A DNA stretch of 64,000 nt from NCBI RefSeq assembly GCF_002871945.2, contig NZ_CP126963.1:868001-932000 (forward strand), in the 5' to 3' direction. Below the pieces are notes generated by a model. The model had not been told where the DNA came from. It was given only the letters and a program-made list of their open reading frames with translations, and did no database searches. Source of the DNA: Gleimia hominis. Lineage in GTDB: Bacteria; Actinomycetota; Actinomycetes; Actinomycetales; Actinomycetaceae. Made by a program: the position numbers and the translations under genes. Below are positions 8,481-17,487 of this stretch, in pieces. The number at the start of each line of letters is the position of its first letter. Within the stretch, counting starts at the first letter, position 1.

Positions 8481-10229
8481 TTGAAACCATTTGACCCGCG
8501 CTTACTGCGCTACGCCCGCGCTGCCCGCAAGTACATCGGGCTCGTGGCCCTGCTCGGTACCCTTAACGCAATCCTCGTGGTTGCGCAGGTGTACTGCATC
8601 GCGGCCGCCATCTCCCCCGTCATCACGCACGGTGCTTCCCTAGTTCAGGTACGCGCATACATTCTGGGTTTTTTAATCGCAGTGCTCACCCGCGCGGCCC
8701 TCACGTGGCTGCGCCAGTCCATGGGGGAACGCGCCGCGCACGACACGATTATTGAACTGCGGTCCAAAGTACTGCACCACGCCAGCCAGCTGGGGCCCCG
8801 CTGGTTAGCTCGCCACGGGACCGACACGGTGACCCTAATCACGCGGGGTTTAGACGACTTGGGTCCGTACTTCGTGGCTTACCTTCCGCAACTAGTCCTC
8901 ACCGCTACGGTAACGCCCCTCACGATTTTGGTGATGCTGTATTTCGACTGGACCTCGGCCCTGTACGCCATCTTTGCAATCCCACTGATTCCCATTTTCA
9001 TGATCCTCGTGGGCAAACTCACGCAACAGTTTTCTGACGAAAAACTCGCCACCATGGAACGGCTCGCCACGCAGCTGCTAGACGTAATCGCGGGCCTACC
9101 GACCCTGCAGGCACTCGGGCGGCAACGCGCGCCCCGCGAGCACATTCACACGCTCGGGCAAAAACACGCACGCACCACGATGCAGACACTGCGGGTGGCG
9201 TTCCTGTCCGGCGCGATCTTGGAGTTCTTAGCAACCCTCTCGGTGGCACTGGTAGCAGTCTGGGTGGGGCTGCGGATGGTCAGTGGCACGGTTGACCTGT
9301 TCACCGGCCTGGCAGTAATCATGCTCGCGCCGGAAGTGTTCTTACCGCTGCGCGAAGTTGGCGAACAATTCCACGCTTCCGCCGATGGACTTTCCGCAGC
9401 CCAATCCGCGTTCGAAATCTTAGAAACCCCAGTGATTAAACCGGGCACCATCCCGGCGCCCGATGTGCGCGGCGCGACCATAGAGTTGCGCGACCTGTCC
9501 GTCGCCGCGCGGGGAGCGTGGGCACCGGCAGCACTGAATACGCGCATCGAACCGGGGTCAATAACCGCACTCGTGGGAGCTTCCGGCGCTGGGAAAACCA
9601 CGACCATCATGACGCTCCTACAATTACTGCCCCCCACGCGCGGAAATATTCTGCTGCGCGCCGGTGATTCAGTTTTAGACCTGAGGGACGTGGACCCGCA
9701 AAGCTGGTGGAACTGCGTTACGTGGGTGCCGCAAAACCCTGCGATACTGCCCGGCACAATCCGTGACAACGTGACCTCGGGAAGCGCAGTTAGTGATGAG
9801 GCACTGGCCGCAGCGGCGCGCGCCACCCGCTTCGATCAAGTCCTCTCTCAGTGCCCGCAAGGGTGGGACACCAAAGTGGGGCACGCGGGCGTGGGCCTAT
9901 CGGTGGGGCAGCGGCAAAGACTGGCACTGACGCGCGCCTTACTGTCGGATGCGCCAATTGTGATTCTTGACGAACCCACTGCACATCTGGACGCCATGAC
10001 ACAAACCCAGGTGATCGACACGATCAAGCAGCTGCAAAGCCAAGGCCGGAGAGTGATAGTAATTGCCCACCGCAAGGCCGTCACGGATGCAGCCGATCAC
10101 GTGATCGAAGTGGTCTCACGCGCCGCAACAGCCGCGGAAGAACAGCGTTACCCCGAACTAGTTCAAAGCGAAGCGCATACCCTGACCGTCACCAGCACCC
10201 CGGATTTGCTCGAAGGAGCGCAGTCGTGA
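8481..10229 (+). CDS. cydD: Thiol reductant ABC exporter subunit CydD
   Basis: Half of the CydDC heterodimeric ABC exporter that moves cysteine/glutathione-type reductants, needed for cytochrome bd assembly. The TTG at 8481 is chosen (582 residues, MKPFDPRLLRYARAARKY) because AAGGAA lies just upstream; the longer open frame from 8424 begins inside a hairpin. Six membrane helices are followed by an ATPase with Walker A GASGAGKTT, signature LSVGQRQRLALTRALL (a variant of LSGGQ) and Walker B VILDEPTAHLD. cydC starts within its last codons. Confidence 0.94.
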   Translation: MKPFDPRLLRYARAARKYIGLVALLGTLNAILVVAQVYCIAAAISPVITHGASLVQVRAYILGFLIAVLTRAALTWLRQSMGERAAHDTIIELRSKVLHHASQLGPRWLARHGTDTVTLITRGLDDLGPYFVAYLPQLVLTATVTPLTILVMLYFDWTSALYAIFAIPLIPIFMILVGKLTQQFSDEKLATMERLATQLLDVIAGLPTLQALGRQRAPREHIHTLGQKHARTTMQTLRVAFLSGAILEFLATLSVALVAVWVGLRMVSGTVDLFTGLAVIMLAPEVFLPLREVGEQFHASADGLSAAQSAFEILETPVIKPGTIPAPDVRGATIELRDLSVAARGAWAPAALNTRIEPGSITALVGASGAGKTTTIMTLLQLLPPTRGNILLRAGDSVLDLRDVDPQSWWNCVTWVPQNPAILPGTIRDNVTSGSAVSDEALAAAARATRFDQVLSQCPQGWDTKVGHAGVGLSVGQRQRLALTRALLSDAPIVILDEPTAHLDAMTQTQVIDTIKQLQSQGRRVIVIAHRKAVTDAADHVIEVVSRAATAAEEQRYPELVQSEAHTLTVTSTPDLLEGAQS

Positions 10230-12004
10230 ATCTTTTTCTATCCAAAACCGAGCGCCGCGCAATCCGGCGCGTTCTGCGACTGCTAGAGATCTCTAAACCA
10301 AAGTTCGCTCTCGCCGTGCTGCTGGGCGCGCTCGGGATCGGTGCGGCCATCGGTTTGGGCGCGACCTCCGCGTGGCTCATTGCCCGCGCCTCCCAGCAGC
10401 CACCAGTTATGTACCTAATGGTCGCCACCGTGGGCGTGAGGTTCTTCGGGGTCTCTAAAGCCGTGTTGCGTTACGCCCAGCGCCTGGCCTCGCACGCGGT
10501 CGCGATGGATGGAATCGCGGCTCTGCGCGACAACGTCTACGCAATTTTGGCGCGCTCACAGGCCGATAAAGTAGTGTCACTGCGACGCGGGGATCTGCTG
10601 GCCCGCACCGGCACGGACGTGGACGCCGTGGGTGACCTGTTGGTCAAATCCGTTCTTCCCGCAGCGGTCGCGCTCGTGTGCAGCGTCGGTACCGTGGTGG
10701 GGATCGCGTTCCTGTCAGTGGGCAGTGCCCTCGTGCTCCTACTTGGGCTCGCGCTGTCGGGCGTAGCCGGCCCGCTCCTGACGGTTGTGGCTACGCGCCG
10801 GTCCCAAGAGGCCACCGACTTAGCTCGCACCGAACTTGCCGCAAGCGCGGTTACGCTCGTGGACCACGCCAGTGAACTAGCCGTCGAGGGCCGCCTCCCC
10901 GCGGTGCACAACTCAATTGCCGAAACTGAAACTCGGTTGCGTAAAGCGAAGAATGACGCCGCGTTCGTTGCCGGCCTCGCCGCGTTCGTGGACCTCGTTG
11001 GCGTGGCGGTGGCGGTGAGCGGAGCCATGTGGATCGGGATTCCCTCAACGCTTGGGGGCACGCTCGCAGCCGTGGCACTCGCCGTCGTGGTATTAACCCC
11101 CCTGTCCGCGTTCGAAGCCACTTCTGACTTAGGGCCCGCAGCCGTGCAACTCGTCAAATCTGCTCGCGCTGCCGTGCGTCTGGACGACCTGTTGAGCGCC
11201 GCCCCACAGGGCCAAGCACACTTAGAACCCGGCCTCACCCCCGTGTTAGAGGCCAAAAACCTCGCAGTCGGATGGCCCGGCGGACCCGTAGTGGCATCCG
11301 GGATAAACCTCACGCTCCGGCCCGGCTCCCACACCGGGATCGTGGGGCCCTCCGGAATCGGGAAAACAACGCTCCTATACACGCTCGCGGGCCTACTAGA
11401 ACCCAAGTCTGGTTCCGTAACCCTGTGCGGACGCGACATTCACACGCTCGCTCGTGCCGACGTGGGTAAATACGTGTCCCTCACCGCCGAAGACGCACAC
11501 GTGTTCGCCACCACCGTTCTAGAGAACCTGCGGGTCGCCACCCCCACGATCACAGCTGAGGACGCGCACGAACTCCTGCGCCGCGCCGGCTTGGGACAGT
11601 GGGCCGCTGAACTCACCGACGGGGTCGGTACCCTCCTCGGATCCGAAGGCAGCACAATTTCCGGAGGAGAACGGCGCCGGCTACTGCTCGCCCGAGCCCT
11701 CGCCAGCTCGGCTCCCCTCATGCTAATAGACGAACCCGGTGAGCACGTCGACACCCAAACGGCAGACGGGCTGATCCGTGACCTGCTGGAATCGGACCAA
11801 AACCGGGGCGTGCTGGTGGTGACGCACCGACTCACCCCGCTTGAAGCAGCAGATGAAGTGCTCGTGCTGGACCCGACCACAAATCCAGACGGGACCCGCA
11901 GCGCCACGGTTTCTGCCCGCGGCACTCACAACAACTTGAAGCAAACGAACGAACAGTACCAATGGGCCCTGTCCCAAGAAGGAGACACCGATGACCTCGC
12001 CTGA
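10226..12004 (+). CDS. cydC: Thiol reductant ABC exporter subunit CydC
   Basis: Second half of the CydDC exporter. Its GTG overlaps the cydD stop by four bases and has GAAGGAG upstream, giving tight translational coupling. The 592 residues contain a six-helix membrane domain, Walker A GPSGIGKTTLL, signature ISGGERRRLLLARAL and Walker B LMLIDEPGEHVD. The Walker B end reads GEHVD where many exporters have TAHLD, a usual CydC-type deviation that keeps the catalytic Glu. The kinase gene begins inside its 3' end. Confidence 0.94.
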   Translation: MNLFLSKTERRAIRRVLRLLEISKPKFALAVLLGALGIGAAIGLGATSAWLIARASQQPPVMYLMVATVGVRFFGVSKAVLRYAQRLASHAVAMDGIAALRDNVYAILARSQADKVVSLRRGDLLARTGTDVDAVGDLLVKSVLPAAVALVCSVGTVVGIAFLSVGSALVLLLGLALSGVAGPLLTVVATRRSQEATDLARTELAASAVTLVDHASELAVEGRLPAVHNSIAETETRLRKAKNDAAFVAGLAAFVDLVGVAVAVSGAMWIGIPSTLGGTLAAVALAVVVLTPLSAFEATSDLGPAAVQLVKSARAAVRLDDLLSAAPQGQAHLEPGLTPVLEAKNLAVGWPGGPVVASGINLTLRPGSHTGIVGPSGIGKTTLLYTLAGLLEPKSGSVTLCGRDIHTLARADVGKYVSLTAEDAHVFATTVLENLRVATPTITAEDAHELLRRAGLGQWAAELTDGVGTLLGSEGSTISGGERRRLLLARALASSAPLMLIDEPGEHVDTQTADGLIRDLLESDQNRGVLVVTHRLTPLEAADEVLVLDPTTNPDGTRSATVSARGTHNNLKQTNEQYQWALSQEGDTDDLA

Positions 12005-13667
12005 CAGTCAGCCGACCCTACCCCACGCGGAAAAACTCGTGGACGCAATGATAAAACTGACGGCAGCATCCGGTGTAGACGGAATCCTCCAAGCGTTCGT
12101 GAACGAAGCCACAAGACTCACGAACGCCCGCTACGGCGCCCTGTCAATACTCGACACCTGGGGGGAAGCCCGCCTGTTTTTCAACCGCGACTACAACCAC
12201 CCCAGTGAAACCGAACAAGTCTTCACGGGTATGAACCTGGTGAACCTAGTGCCCACCGACGAAACCTACATCCTCAACGACGCCTCCAGCTTGGATCGCA
12301 TCCCCCAAAGTGACGCGGAAACCCTCCAAAAACTCCTGGTCACCCCCACGCCGATCCACGATCAAACCATGAGCCGCCTGTACCTAGTGAACAAGCCCAC
12401 TGATTTTGACGATGACGACGTGCGGGTACTGCACGCCCTCACGCGCGTCGCCGCCGCAACCGTAGCGAAAGCGCGCCTGTACCAAGAATCACGCAACCGG
12501 GAGCGGTGGATGAAAGGTACTCAAAGAATCGTCACCTCCATGCTGGAAGGCAACGACGAAGAGGAAATCCTGCCGCACATCGCGAAAACTGTGCTAGACG
12601 TGGCGCAGGCAGACACCGCGCTGATCGTCCTGCCGTCCGTGGGCTACTCGTGGGCGTGCGAAATCTCAGAAGGCTACATGGCGGACACCCTGCTGGGCAC
12701 CGTATTTCCCCCAGAGGGCCGCGCCATGGCGGTGGTGCACGAAGGAACCGGCATGATCGTGGATTCGCTCGCAAACGCCTCCATGCTGCGGGTCGACCAA
12801 CTCAAAAACTTCGGCCCCGCCATGTACGTACCGCTAATCAACCGGGGCGTGGCCCAGGGCGTCCTACTGATCTTGCGAAAAATTGGTGCACCCGCATTTA
12901 ACCGCTCCGACCTGCCGCTCGCGGAAGCTCTGGCGGGGCAGGCTGCGTTCGCCCTCGAACTGTCTTCAGCCCGTCACACGGAGGATATGGCGGCGCTTTA
13001 CGACGAACGCGACCGCATCGGCCGGGACCTACACGACTTCGCAATCCAACAGCTATTCGCCACGGGCATGCGGATTGACACGGCGAAAGCGAAACTTTAC
13101 ACCGGCGACACCACAAAAGAGCAGATCGACTCGATTCTGTCAGATGCGCTTGAGGCCGTTGACGCGTCCGTGCGGCAAATCCGCTCGATCGTGCACGACC
13201 TGCGCGAGCCAGATCAGGAAGTGGACCTGGTGGAACGGTTACGCAGGGAAACGTCGATTGCGCGGAACTCACTGGGGTTCGCGCCCTCGCTGATCCTGGA
13301 TCTGGACGGGCAGCTGATTGAACCCGACGACCCGGATAGTATCGACGAAGTGTCCGCCCGGGTGGATGACGCGATCGCCGACGACGTTGTGGCTGTGGTG
13401 CGCGAAGGCCTATCAAACATTGCCCGACACGCTCACGCAACCGCCGCGCAAGTACTGATTGACGTGCACGGGCACGCGGAACTGGGGGAAATCAGCGTGC
13501 GGGTCACAGACGATGGGGTGGGGATCCCGAAGAACCGCACCCGCACCTCCGGTCTGGGGAACCTGCGGATGCGAGCGCGCAGGTTGAAAGGATCGTTCAA
13601 AATCGGGCCGGCACAAACTGGGCACGGCACCACCATGGTTTGGACCGTGCCGCTCGCAGACTACTGA
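11991..13667 (+). CDS. GAF-domain sensor histidine kinase, DevS/DosS-like
   Basis: Cytoplasmic sensor kinase of 558 residues with no membrane helix. Two GAF-type sensor regions (about 25-170 and 185-335) precede a HisKA_3 dimerisation segment, DRIGRDLHDFAIQQLFATG, with phospho-acceptor His348. A C-terminal ATPase follows with an N-box (EGLSNIARHAHATA) and a G1-type DDGVG. The first GAF ends in VAKARLYQESRNRERWM, very like the end of DosS GAF-A. DosS binds haem in that domain, but I cannot assign a haem ligand here (His123 is one candidate). ATG has AAGGAG upstream and overlaps cydC, so it should be made with the oxidase assembly genes. The likely partner is the regulator at 13782-14444. Confidence 0.88.
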   Translation: MTSPDSQPTLPHAEKLVDAMIKLTAASGVDGILQAFVNEATRLTNARYGALSILDTWGEARLFFNRDYNHPSETEQVFTGMNLVNLVPTDETYILNDASSLDRIPQSDAETLQKLLVTPTPIHDQTMSRLYLVNKPTDFDDDDVRVLHALTRVAAATVAKARLYQESRNRERWMKGTQRIVTSMLEGNDEEEILPHIAKTVLDVAQADTALIVLPSVGYSWACEISEGYMADTLLGTVFPPEGRAMAVVHEGTGMIVDSLANASMLRVDQLKNFGPAMYVPLINRGVAQGVLLILRKIGAPAFNRSDLPLAEALAGQAAFALELSSARHTEDMAALYDERDRIGRDLHDFAIQQLFATGMRIDTAKAKLYTGDTTKEQIDSILSDALEAVDASVRQIRSIVHDLREPDQEVDLVERLRRETSIARNSLGFAPSLILDLDGQLIEPDDPDSIDEVSARVDDAIADDVVAVVREGLSNIARHAHATAAQVLIDVHGHAELGEISVRVTDDGVGIPKNRTRTSGLGNLRMRARRLKGSFKIGPAQTGHGTTMVWTVPLADY

Positions 13668-13781
13668 TCCCGCGCGGGCAGCCTTCCCGAGCGGGAGCGC
13701 CTTGCCTCGCGGGGTTCGTGCGAAAGGGGGCGCAGCGGGGCACGCCCGCGGCGCGGGTCCACCTGCTTGGTTAGGCGGAGA

Positions 13782-14444
13782 TTATGGTCGCGGTGGGGTT
13801 TGGTTCCGCCACGCCGCCGCGCGCTGACCAGCAACCCACGCAGCCACCTGAGTGCGGCGCTGCAATCCCATTTTGGAAAGCAGGGACGTGATGTGGTTTT
13901 TCACAGTTTTCTCTGCCACCCCGAGTTTCTCCCCGATCTCACGGTTCGACAACCCGTCACCAATCAGGCCCAGCACCTTGCGTTCGGACGGCGTTAAATC
14001 GGCGGTTGGGTCCCCGTGGTCGGCTCGCCTCCGTGTCACCGTACGCTCGTCAAGCAGTACCCGACCGTCAGCAACCGCGCGGATCACATCCGTAATCTCC
14101 GCCCCGTGCACCGTCTTCAAAACGTAAGCTAAAGCCCCCACCTCAAGAGCCTCTGACAAAGCCGAATCGTCATCAAACGACGTGAGCACAATCGGGCGGA
14201 TCTGCGGTTTTGTCTCTCGCAGTTTCCGCATAATGTCAATCCCCGTGCCGTCCGGTAGCTGCAGGTCCACCAGCATGACGTCGGGCACCACCAGTTCGGC
14301 GCGGCGGATCGCGTCTTCAACCGACCCGGCTTCCGCCACGACCTCCAGATCATCCGCCCGGTCAACGAGTTCCGCGATGCCCCTTCGGACAATCTCGTGG
14401 TCGTCAATGATCATCACGCGAACGGCTTTACTTTCACTATTCAC
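13782..14444 (-). CDS. NarL/LuxR-family response regulator, DevR/DosR-like
   Basis: Two-component transcription factor of 220 residues. The receiver domain has the acidic pocket MIIDDHE, phospho-acceptor Asp60 (MLVDLQLPDG) and Lys110 (AYVLKT). A LuxR-type helix-turn-helix (about 150-206) reads LTPSERKVLGLIGDGLSNRE and then AEKTVKNH. Lys179, Lys182 and Asn183 fall at the positions known to contact DNA in DosR, with the same numbering. GTG start with GGGGTGA upstream. It is convergent with the kinase, 114 bases away. A GGGACT half-box (14484-14489) lies in its own upstream region and could mean autoregulation. Confidence 0.88.
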   Translation of the reverse strand: MNSESKAVRVMIIDDHEIVRRGIAELVDRADDLEVVAEAGSVEDAIRRAELVVPDVMLVDLQLPDGTGIDIMRKLRETKPQIRPIVLTSFDDDSALSEALEVGALAYVLKTVHGAEITDVIRAVADGRVLLDERTVTRRRADHGDPTADLTPSERKVLGLIGDGLSNREIGEKLGVAEKTVKNHITSLLSKMGLQRRTQVAAWVAGQRAAAWRNQTPPRP

Positions 14445-14501
14445 AAACTCACCCCACAGGTTCGAAGTGGCAAAAACTAAACCAGTCCCATTCTACGCAG
14501 A

Positions 14502-15383
14502 CTAGCCGCGGATTAACCTCCCGCGTTGACAGTGCGGACAATAAAAATGTGAGCGGTTAGAAATCACAATCCGCCTAATTACAGCTCCGCAGCGCCGACA
14601 GTTTTGCCCTTCCCGTCCGTACACTTGGAGCTCGCGCTCAAAATACCCCGCCTGTCCTTGAATATTCACATACAGCGTGTCGAACGACGTCCCTCCCGCG
14701 GCAATCGACCGTTCAATCACCTCTCGGCACGCCTTCAATACCGCACTTACGTCCCGCACCCGCAGGGACCGTCCCCGCCGGCCCCCAAAAATCTGGGTTG
14801 CCCAAAGAGCCTCGTCCGCGTAAATATTCCCCACCCCCGAGACTACTGCCTGATTCAACAGCAGGGTTTTAATGGGCGTGCGGGATGCGCGGATGCGCCT
14901 ACTGACCGCCGCGGGGTCCAGCAGTGGATCCAGTGGGTCACGCGCAATATGCGCCGCACTGGTGGGAACGCGATCCCCCTGCTGCGTAACCAACAGTGGC
15001 ACCACTTCAACCCGCCCGAACGTGCGTTGGTCAACAAAACTCAGCACCGACCCGTCGTCAAACTCTAAGCGCACGTGTTCGTGACGTTTACGCGCCAACG
15101 GCGCCGCGGCCGGTTCATGCCAGTGAAGCTGCCCCGACATCCCCAGGTGCATCACAATCGCCAGGGGTTCCCGCTGCTCCTTTTGCGCTACCGCCCACAT
15201 GAATTTGCCCCGCCGCGCGGTCGACTCAATTTGCAGCCCCGTGAGGGCCTGCTCAAGTGCGTGCGGCGACGCCGACGTACGAGCTGAGCGGGGGTGCCAC
15301 ACGTGCGCGCGCGTAATAGTGCGGCCCCGAACGTGGGGGTCTAGCCCCGCGCGGATCGTTTCAACTTCGGGAAGCTCCGGCAT
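14502..15383 (-). CDS. mutM: Formamidopyrimidine-DNA glycosylase
   Basis: Removes oxidised purines such as 8-oxoguanine and cleaves the abasic site. The 293-residue protein starts MPELPEVET, with catalytic Pro2 and Glu3 exposed after Met removal. It has the beta-elimination Lys in RRGKFMW and ends in a CxxC-CxxC zinc finger (NCRRCGAVI ... FYCPHCQRG). It lies three bases after rnc, in the order DUF177-rnc-mutM that is usual in actinobacteria. Confidence 0.97.
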   Translation of the reverse strand: MPELPEVETIRAGLDPHVRGRTITRAHVWHPRSARTSASPHALEQALTGLQIESTARRGKFMWAVAQKEQREPLAIVMHLGMSGQLHWHEPAAAPLARKRHEHVRLEFDDGSVLSFVDQRTFGRVEVVPLLVTQQGDRVPTSAAHIARDPLDPLLDPAAVSRRIRASRTPIKTLLLNQAVVSGVGNIYADEALWATQIFGGRRGRSLRVRDVSAVLKACREVIERSIAAGGTSFDTLYVNIQGQAGYFERELQVYGREGQNCRRCGAVIRRIVISNRSHFYCPHCQRGRLIRG

Positions 15384-15386
15384 CGA

Positions 15387-16112
15387 TCAGTTCGCGCCCG
15401 ATAAACTCAAGAAAGCAGCCCGCGCAGCCGCCGCAGTCGCGTTCTTCTTCGAGGTCGCATCCCCCTCACCGGCTACGCGCCCCCCGATTGTCACGGTTGC
15501 GTGGAACCGGCGCGCGTGGTCTGGGCCGGAGCCGATCGCCTCATACACCGGCTCCCCCAGTCCCTCATGCGAACAATATTCCTGAAGCGTCGTCTTGTAA
15601 TCCGACGACTGGCCCATCTGAACCGCGTTATCCAAGAAGGGTTTCAAATGGTGCTCCACCACTTTGCGCGTGGTCTCTAGGCCGTACGTCAAATAGGTCG
15701 CGCCAATCATCGCTTCCGTCGTGTCACACAAAATCGAATCGCGTTCGCGCCCACCCGTGAGGTTCTCGCCCTTGCCAAGCAAAATGAAATCCCCCAAATG
15801 AATCCCGCGCGCGACTTTCGCCAGTGTCCGCTCAGACACGATGGCCCCGCGCATACGAGACAGCTGCGCCTCCGACTCAGATGGGAACGTTTTAAACAGG
15901 TATTCCGTAACCACAATCGACAACACGGAATCTCCCAGGAACTCGAGCCGCTCATTGTGCTCAATCCCACCCATTTCGAACGCGAACGACCGGTGCGTAA
16001 GCGCAGTCACCGCCAAATCCGGGTCCAACTCTATAGACCACGCCCCCATCAGGTCCGCAATCTGCGAGTTCACCGCTGCCGGCGGCGCTGCTTTACGCGA
16101 ATGCGACGACAC
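15387..16112 (-). CDS. rnc: Ribonuclease III
   Basis: Double-strand-specific endonuclease for rRNA and mRNA processing. In 241 residues the catalytic domain carries the signature ERLEFLGDSVL with the metal-binding Glu and Asp, and a later acidic cluster CDTTEAMIGATYL. A C-terminal double-stranded RNA-binding domain (about 165-238) ends with KKNATAAAARAAFLSL. GTG start with AGGAGG at good distance. It follows DUF177 by two bases. Confidence 0.97.
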   Translation of the reverse strand: MSSHSRKAAPPAAVNSQIADLMGAWSIELDPDLAVTALTHRSFAFEMGGIEHNERLEFLGDSVLSIVVTEYLFKTFPSESEAQLSRMRGAIVSERTLAKVARGIHLGDFILLGKGENLTGGRERDSILCDTTEAMIGATYLTYGLETTRKVVEHHLKPFLDNAVQMGQSSDYKTTLQEYCSHEGLGEPVYEAIGSGPDHARRFHATVTIGGRVAGEGDATSKKNATAAAARAAFLSLSGAN

Positions 16113-16114
16113 CC

Positions 16115-16669
16115 CTAATCCTCCTTAAAGAAATCTTTCAACGCCGAAAACCGCGGGTCCAATACCTCGTGCTCGTGATCATCCGGCAGGTCCTCCCAGC
16201 GTTTCCCACATACGTCGCACAGCCCCTCACAATCGGGCTTACACAACGGGGCGTACGGAAAACTCGTCACAATCGCGTCCCGCAACCAGGGTTCCAGCTC
16301 GATCTCGTCCCCCTCCAGCACCACCAGATCCTCGACCGCTTCATCCCCATCTTCCTTACGAATCCGGGCCACAGCCTCAGGGGTAAACAACATTTCATGC
16401 ACGTCCACGTGCACGCCTTGCGAAACGGGACGCAAACACCGCACGCACTCCGCCCGCGCCGAAGCATCGGCTTGAATCTGCAGCAACACGCCATCTTCCA
16501 TAGACGTCACAGTCACGTCCACGGGAATCACCTGGCCCGCCGGAACCGTCATCACCTGGGTCCCCAAATCGTCTGGAGCCGCAAGCTCCAACTGGTAATC
16601 CCGCACACTCCCACTGCGCGTAGGGAGCGTGGCGATAGACAGCTTGGCACCCGCAAATGGTTGGCTCAC
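16115..16669 (-). CDS. DUF177 (YceD family) protein
   Basis: Conserved protein linked in other bacteria to 23S rRNA or ribosomal-protein metabolism; its exact role is not settled. The body shows the YceD signature region (ASARAECVRCLRPV) and a C-terminal cluster CKPDCEGLCDVCGKRWEDL that probably binds metal. The GTG at 16669 is preferred (184 residues) with AGAGAGG nine bases upstream; a TTG three codons earlier is almost as good, and the first ATG of the frame has no ribosome site. rpmF, which usually sits between this gene and rnc, is absent; only two bases separate them. Confidence 0.88.
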   Translation of the reverse strand: MSQPFAGAKLSIATLPTRSGSVRDYQLELAAPDDLGTQVMTVPAGQVIPVDVTVTSMEDGVLLQIQADASARAECVRCLRPVSQGVHVDVHEMLFTPEAVARIRKEDGDEAVEDLVVLEGDEIELEPWLRDAIVTSFPYAPLCKPDCEGLCDVCGKRWEDLPDDHEHEVLDPRFSALKDFFKED

Positions 16670-16756
16670 GCCGTTCAACCTCTCTTCTCCACACCGCCGC
16701 ATTTAAGTGCGACGGCTCGTCATCACAACTATTTGCACCCGACGAATAGCAGTCGG

Positions 16757-17476
16757 CTACTCGTGATCAGCGCGGCGGTGGGACTCAATCTTTTCCCGCC
16801 CCGCCTGCGCCTGAGAATACATTTTCTCTAAAGTTTTCGTCAGCGCCGTGAGTGATTCCTGGCAGTACGAATCCGCCCCATTCGCCAGTTCTAACGCGTG
16901 CTTGCGCGCCTTATTCACAATCTCTTCCCCACGTTCACGCGCCTGCTCCACAATCGGCTGTTCACTAACGAGCTCTTCCGCACGCTCCCGGGCCTGCTGT
17001 TCCACTCGCCGCGCTTCCTCATGGGCTTGCTCAACAGTAGCTGATGCTTCCTGCTGCGCGCGCGCCACCTCCTGCTGTGCATCCTCCTGAGCCCGCTGGG
17101 TCAGTTCTTCAGCCTTACTGCGCGCGTCCTCAACAATCGTTTTCGCCCGCGCGTTCGCCTCATCCAACGTGGTTTGAGCCGCGTCATCAGCCCGTACCAT
17201 CACCGCGTCCGCATCTGCCACTACCGCATCCGCCGCCAACAGGTCATCCGGGAGCGCCTGCCGGGCCTGCGCCAGCAAATCCAACATCTCCGCCTTGTTA
17301 ACCAGCACGGACGCGCTCATCGGCAAGGCCCGCGCTTCCTCCACAAGTTCTTCAATCTGTTCGATCGCGGCAATCACGGTAGATGGCCCGTAAACATCGT
17401 CAATGTTCTGCGAATCCGCTTTCGGACCCGCCACCACCTCGTCAAAATCCGAAGCGGGGGTTTCGTGGTTACTCAT
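16757..17476 (-). CDS. sepIVA: DivIVA-like coiled-coil septation protein, SepIVA-type
   Basis: The 239-residue protein is mostly a long Ala/Glu/Gln-rich coiled coil (about 85-215, with repeats like EEARRVEQQARERAEEL) after a short helical N-terminal segment (STVIAAIEQIEELVEEARAL). Size, composition and position upstream of DUF177-rnc-mutM match Rv2927c/MSMEG_2416 (SepIVA), which is needed for septation in mycobacteria. It has no membrane segment. A second, true DivIVA (Wag31) is encoded at 39610-40209. Identification rests on synteny and architecture rather than on a diagnostic motif. Confidence 0.8.
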   Translation of the reverse strand: MSNHETPASDFDEVVAGPKADSQNIDDVYGPSTVIAAIEQIEELVEEARALPMSASVLVNKAEMLDLLAQARQALPDDLLAADAVVADADAVMVRADDAAQTTLDEANARAKTIVEDARSKAEELTQRAQEDAQQEVARAQQEASATVEQAHEEARRVEQQARERAEELVSEQPIVEQARERGEEIVNKARKHALELANGADSYCQESLTALTKTLEKMYSQAQAGREKIESHRRADHE

Positions 17477-17487
17477 CTCAAGACTCC

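Noticed and set aside
12000..12500. Assigning the kinase as a proven haem oxygen sensor
   Set aside because: GAF similarity to DosS is visible, but the haem ligand cannot be placed without alignment or structure.
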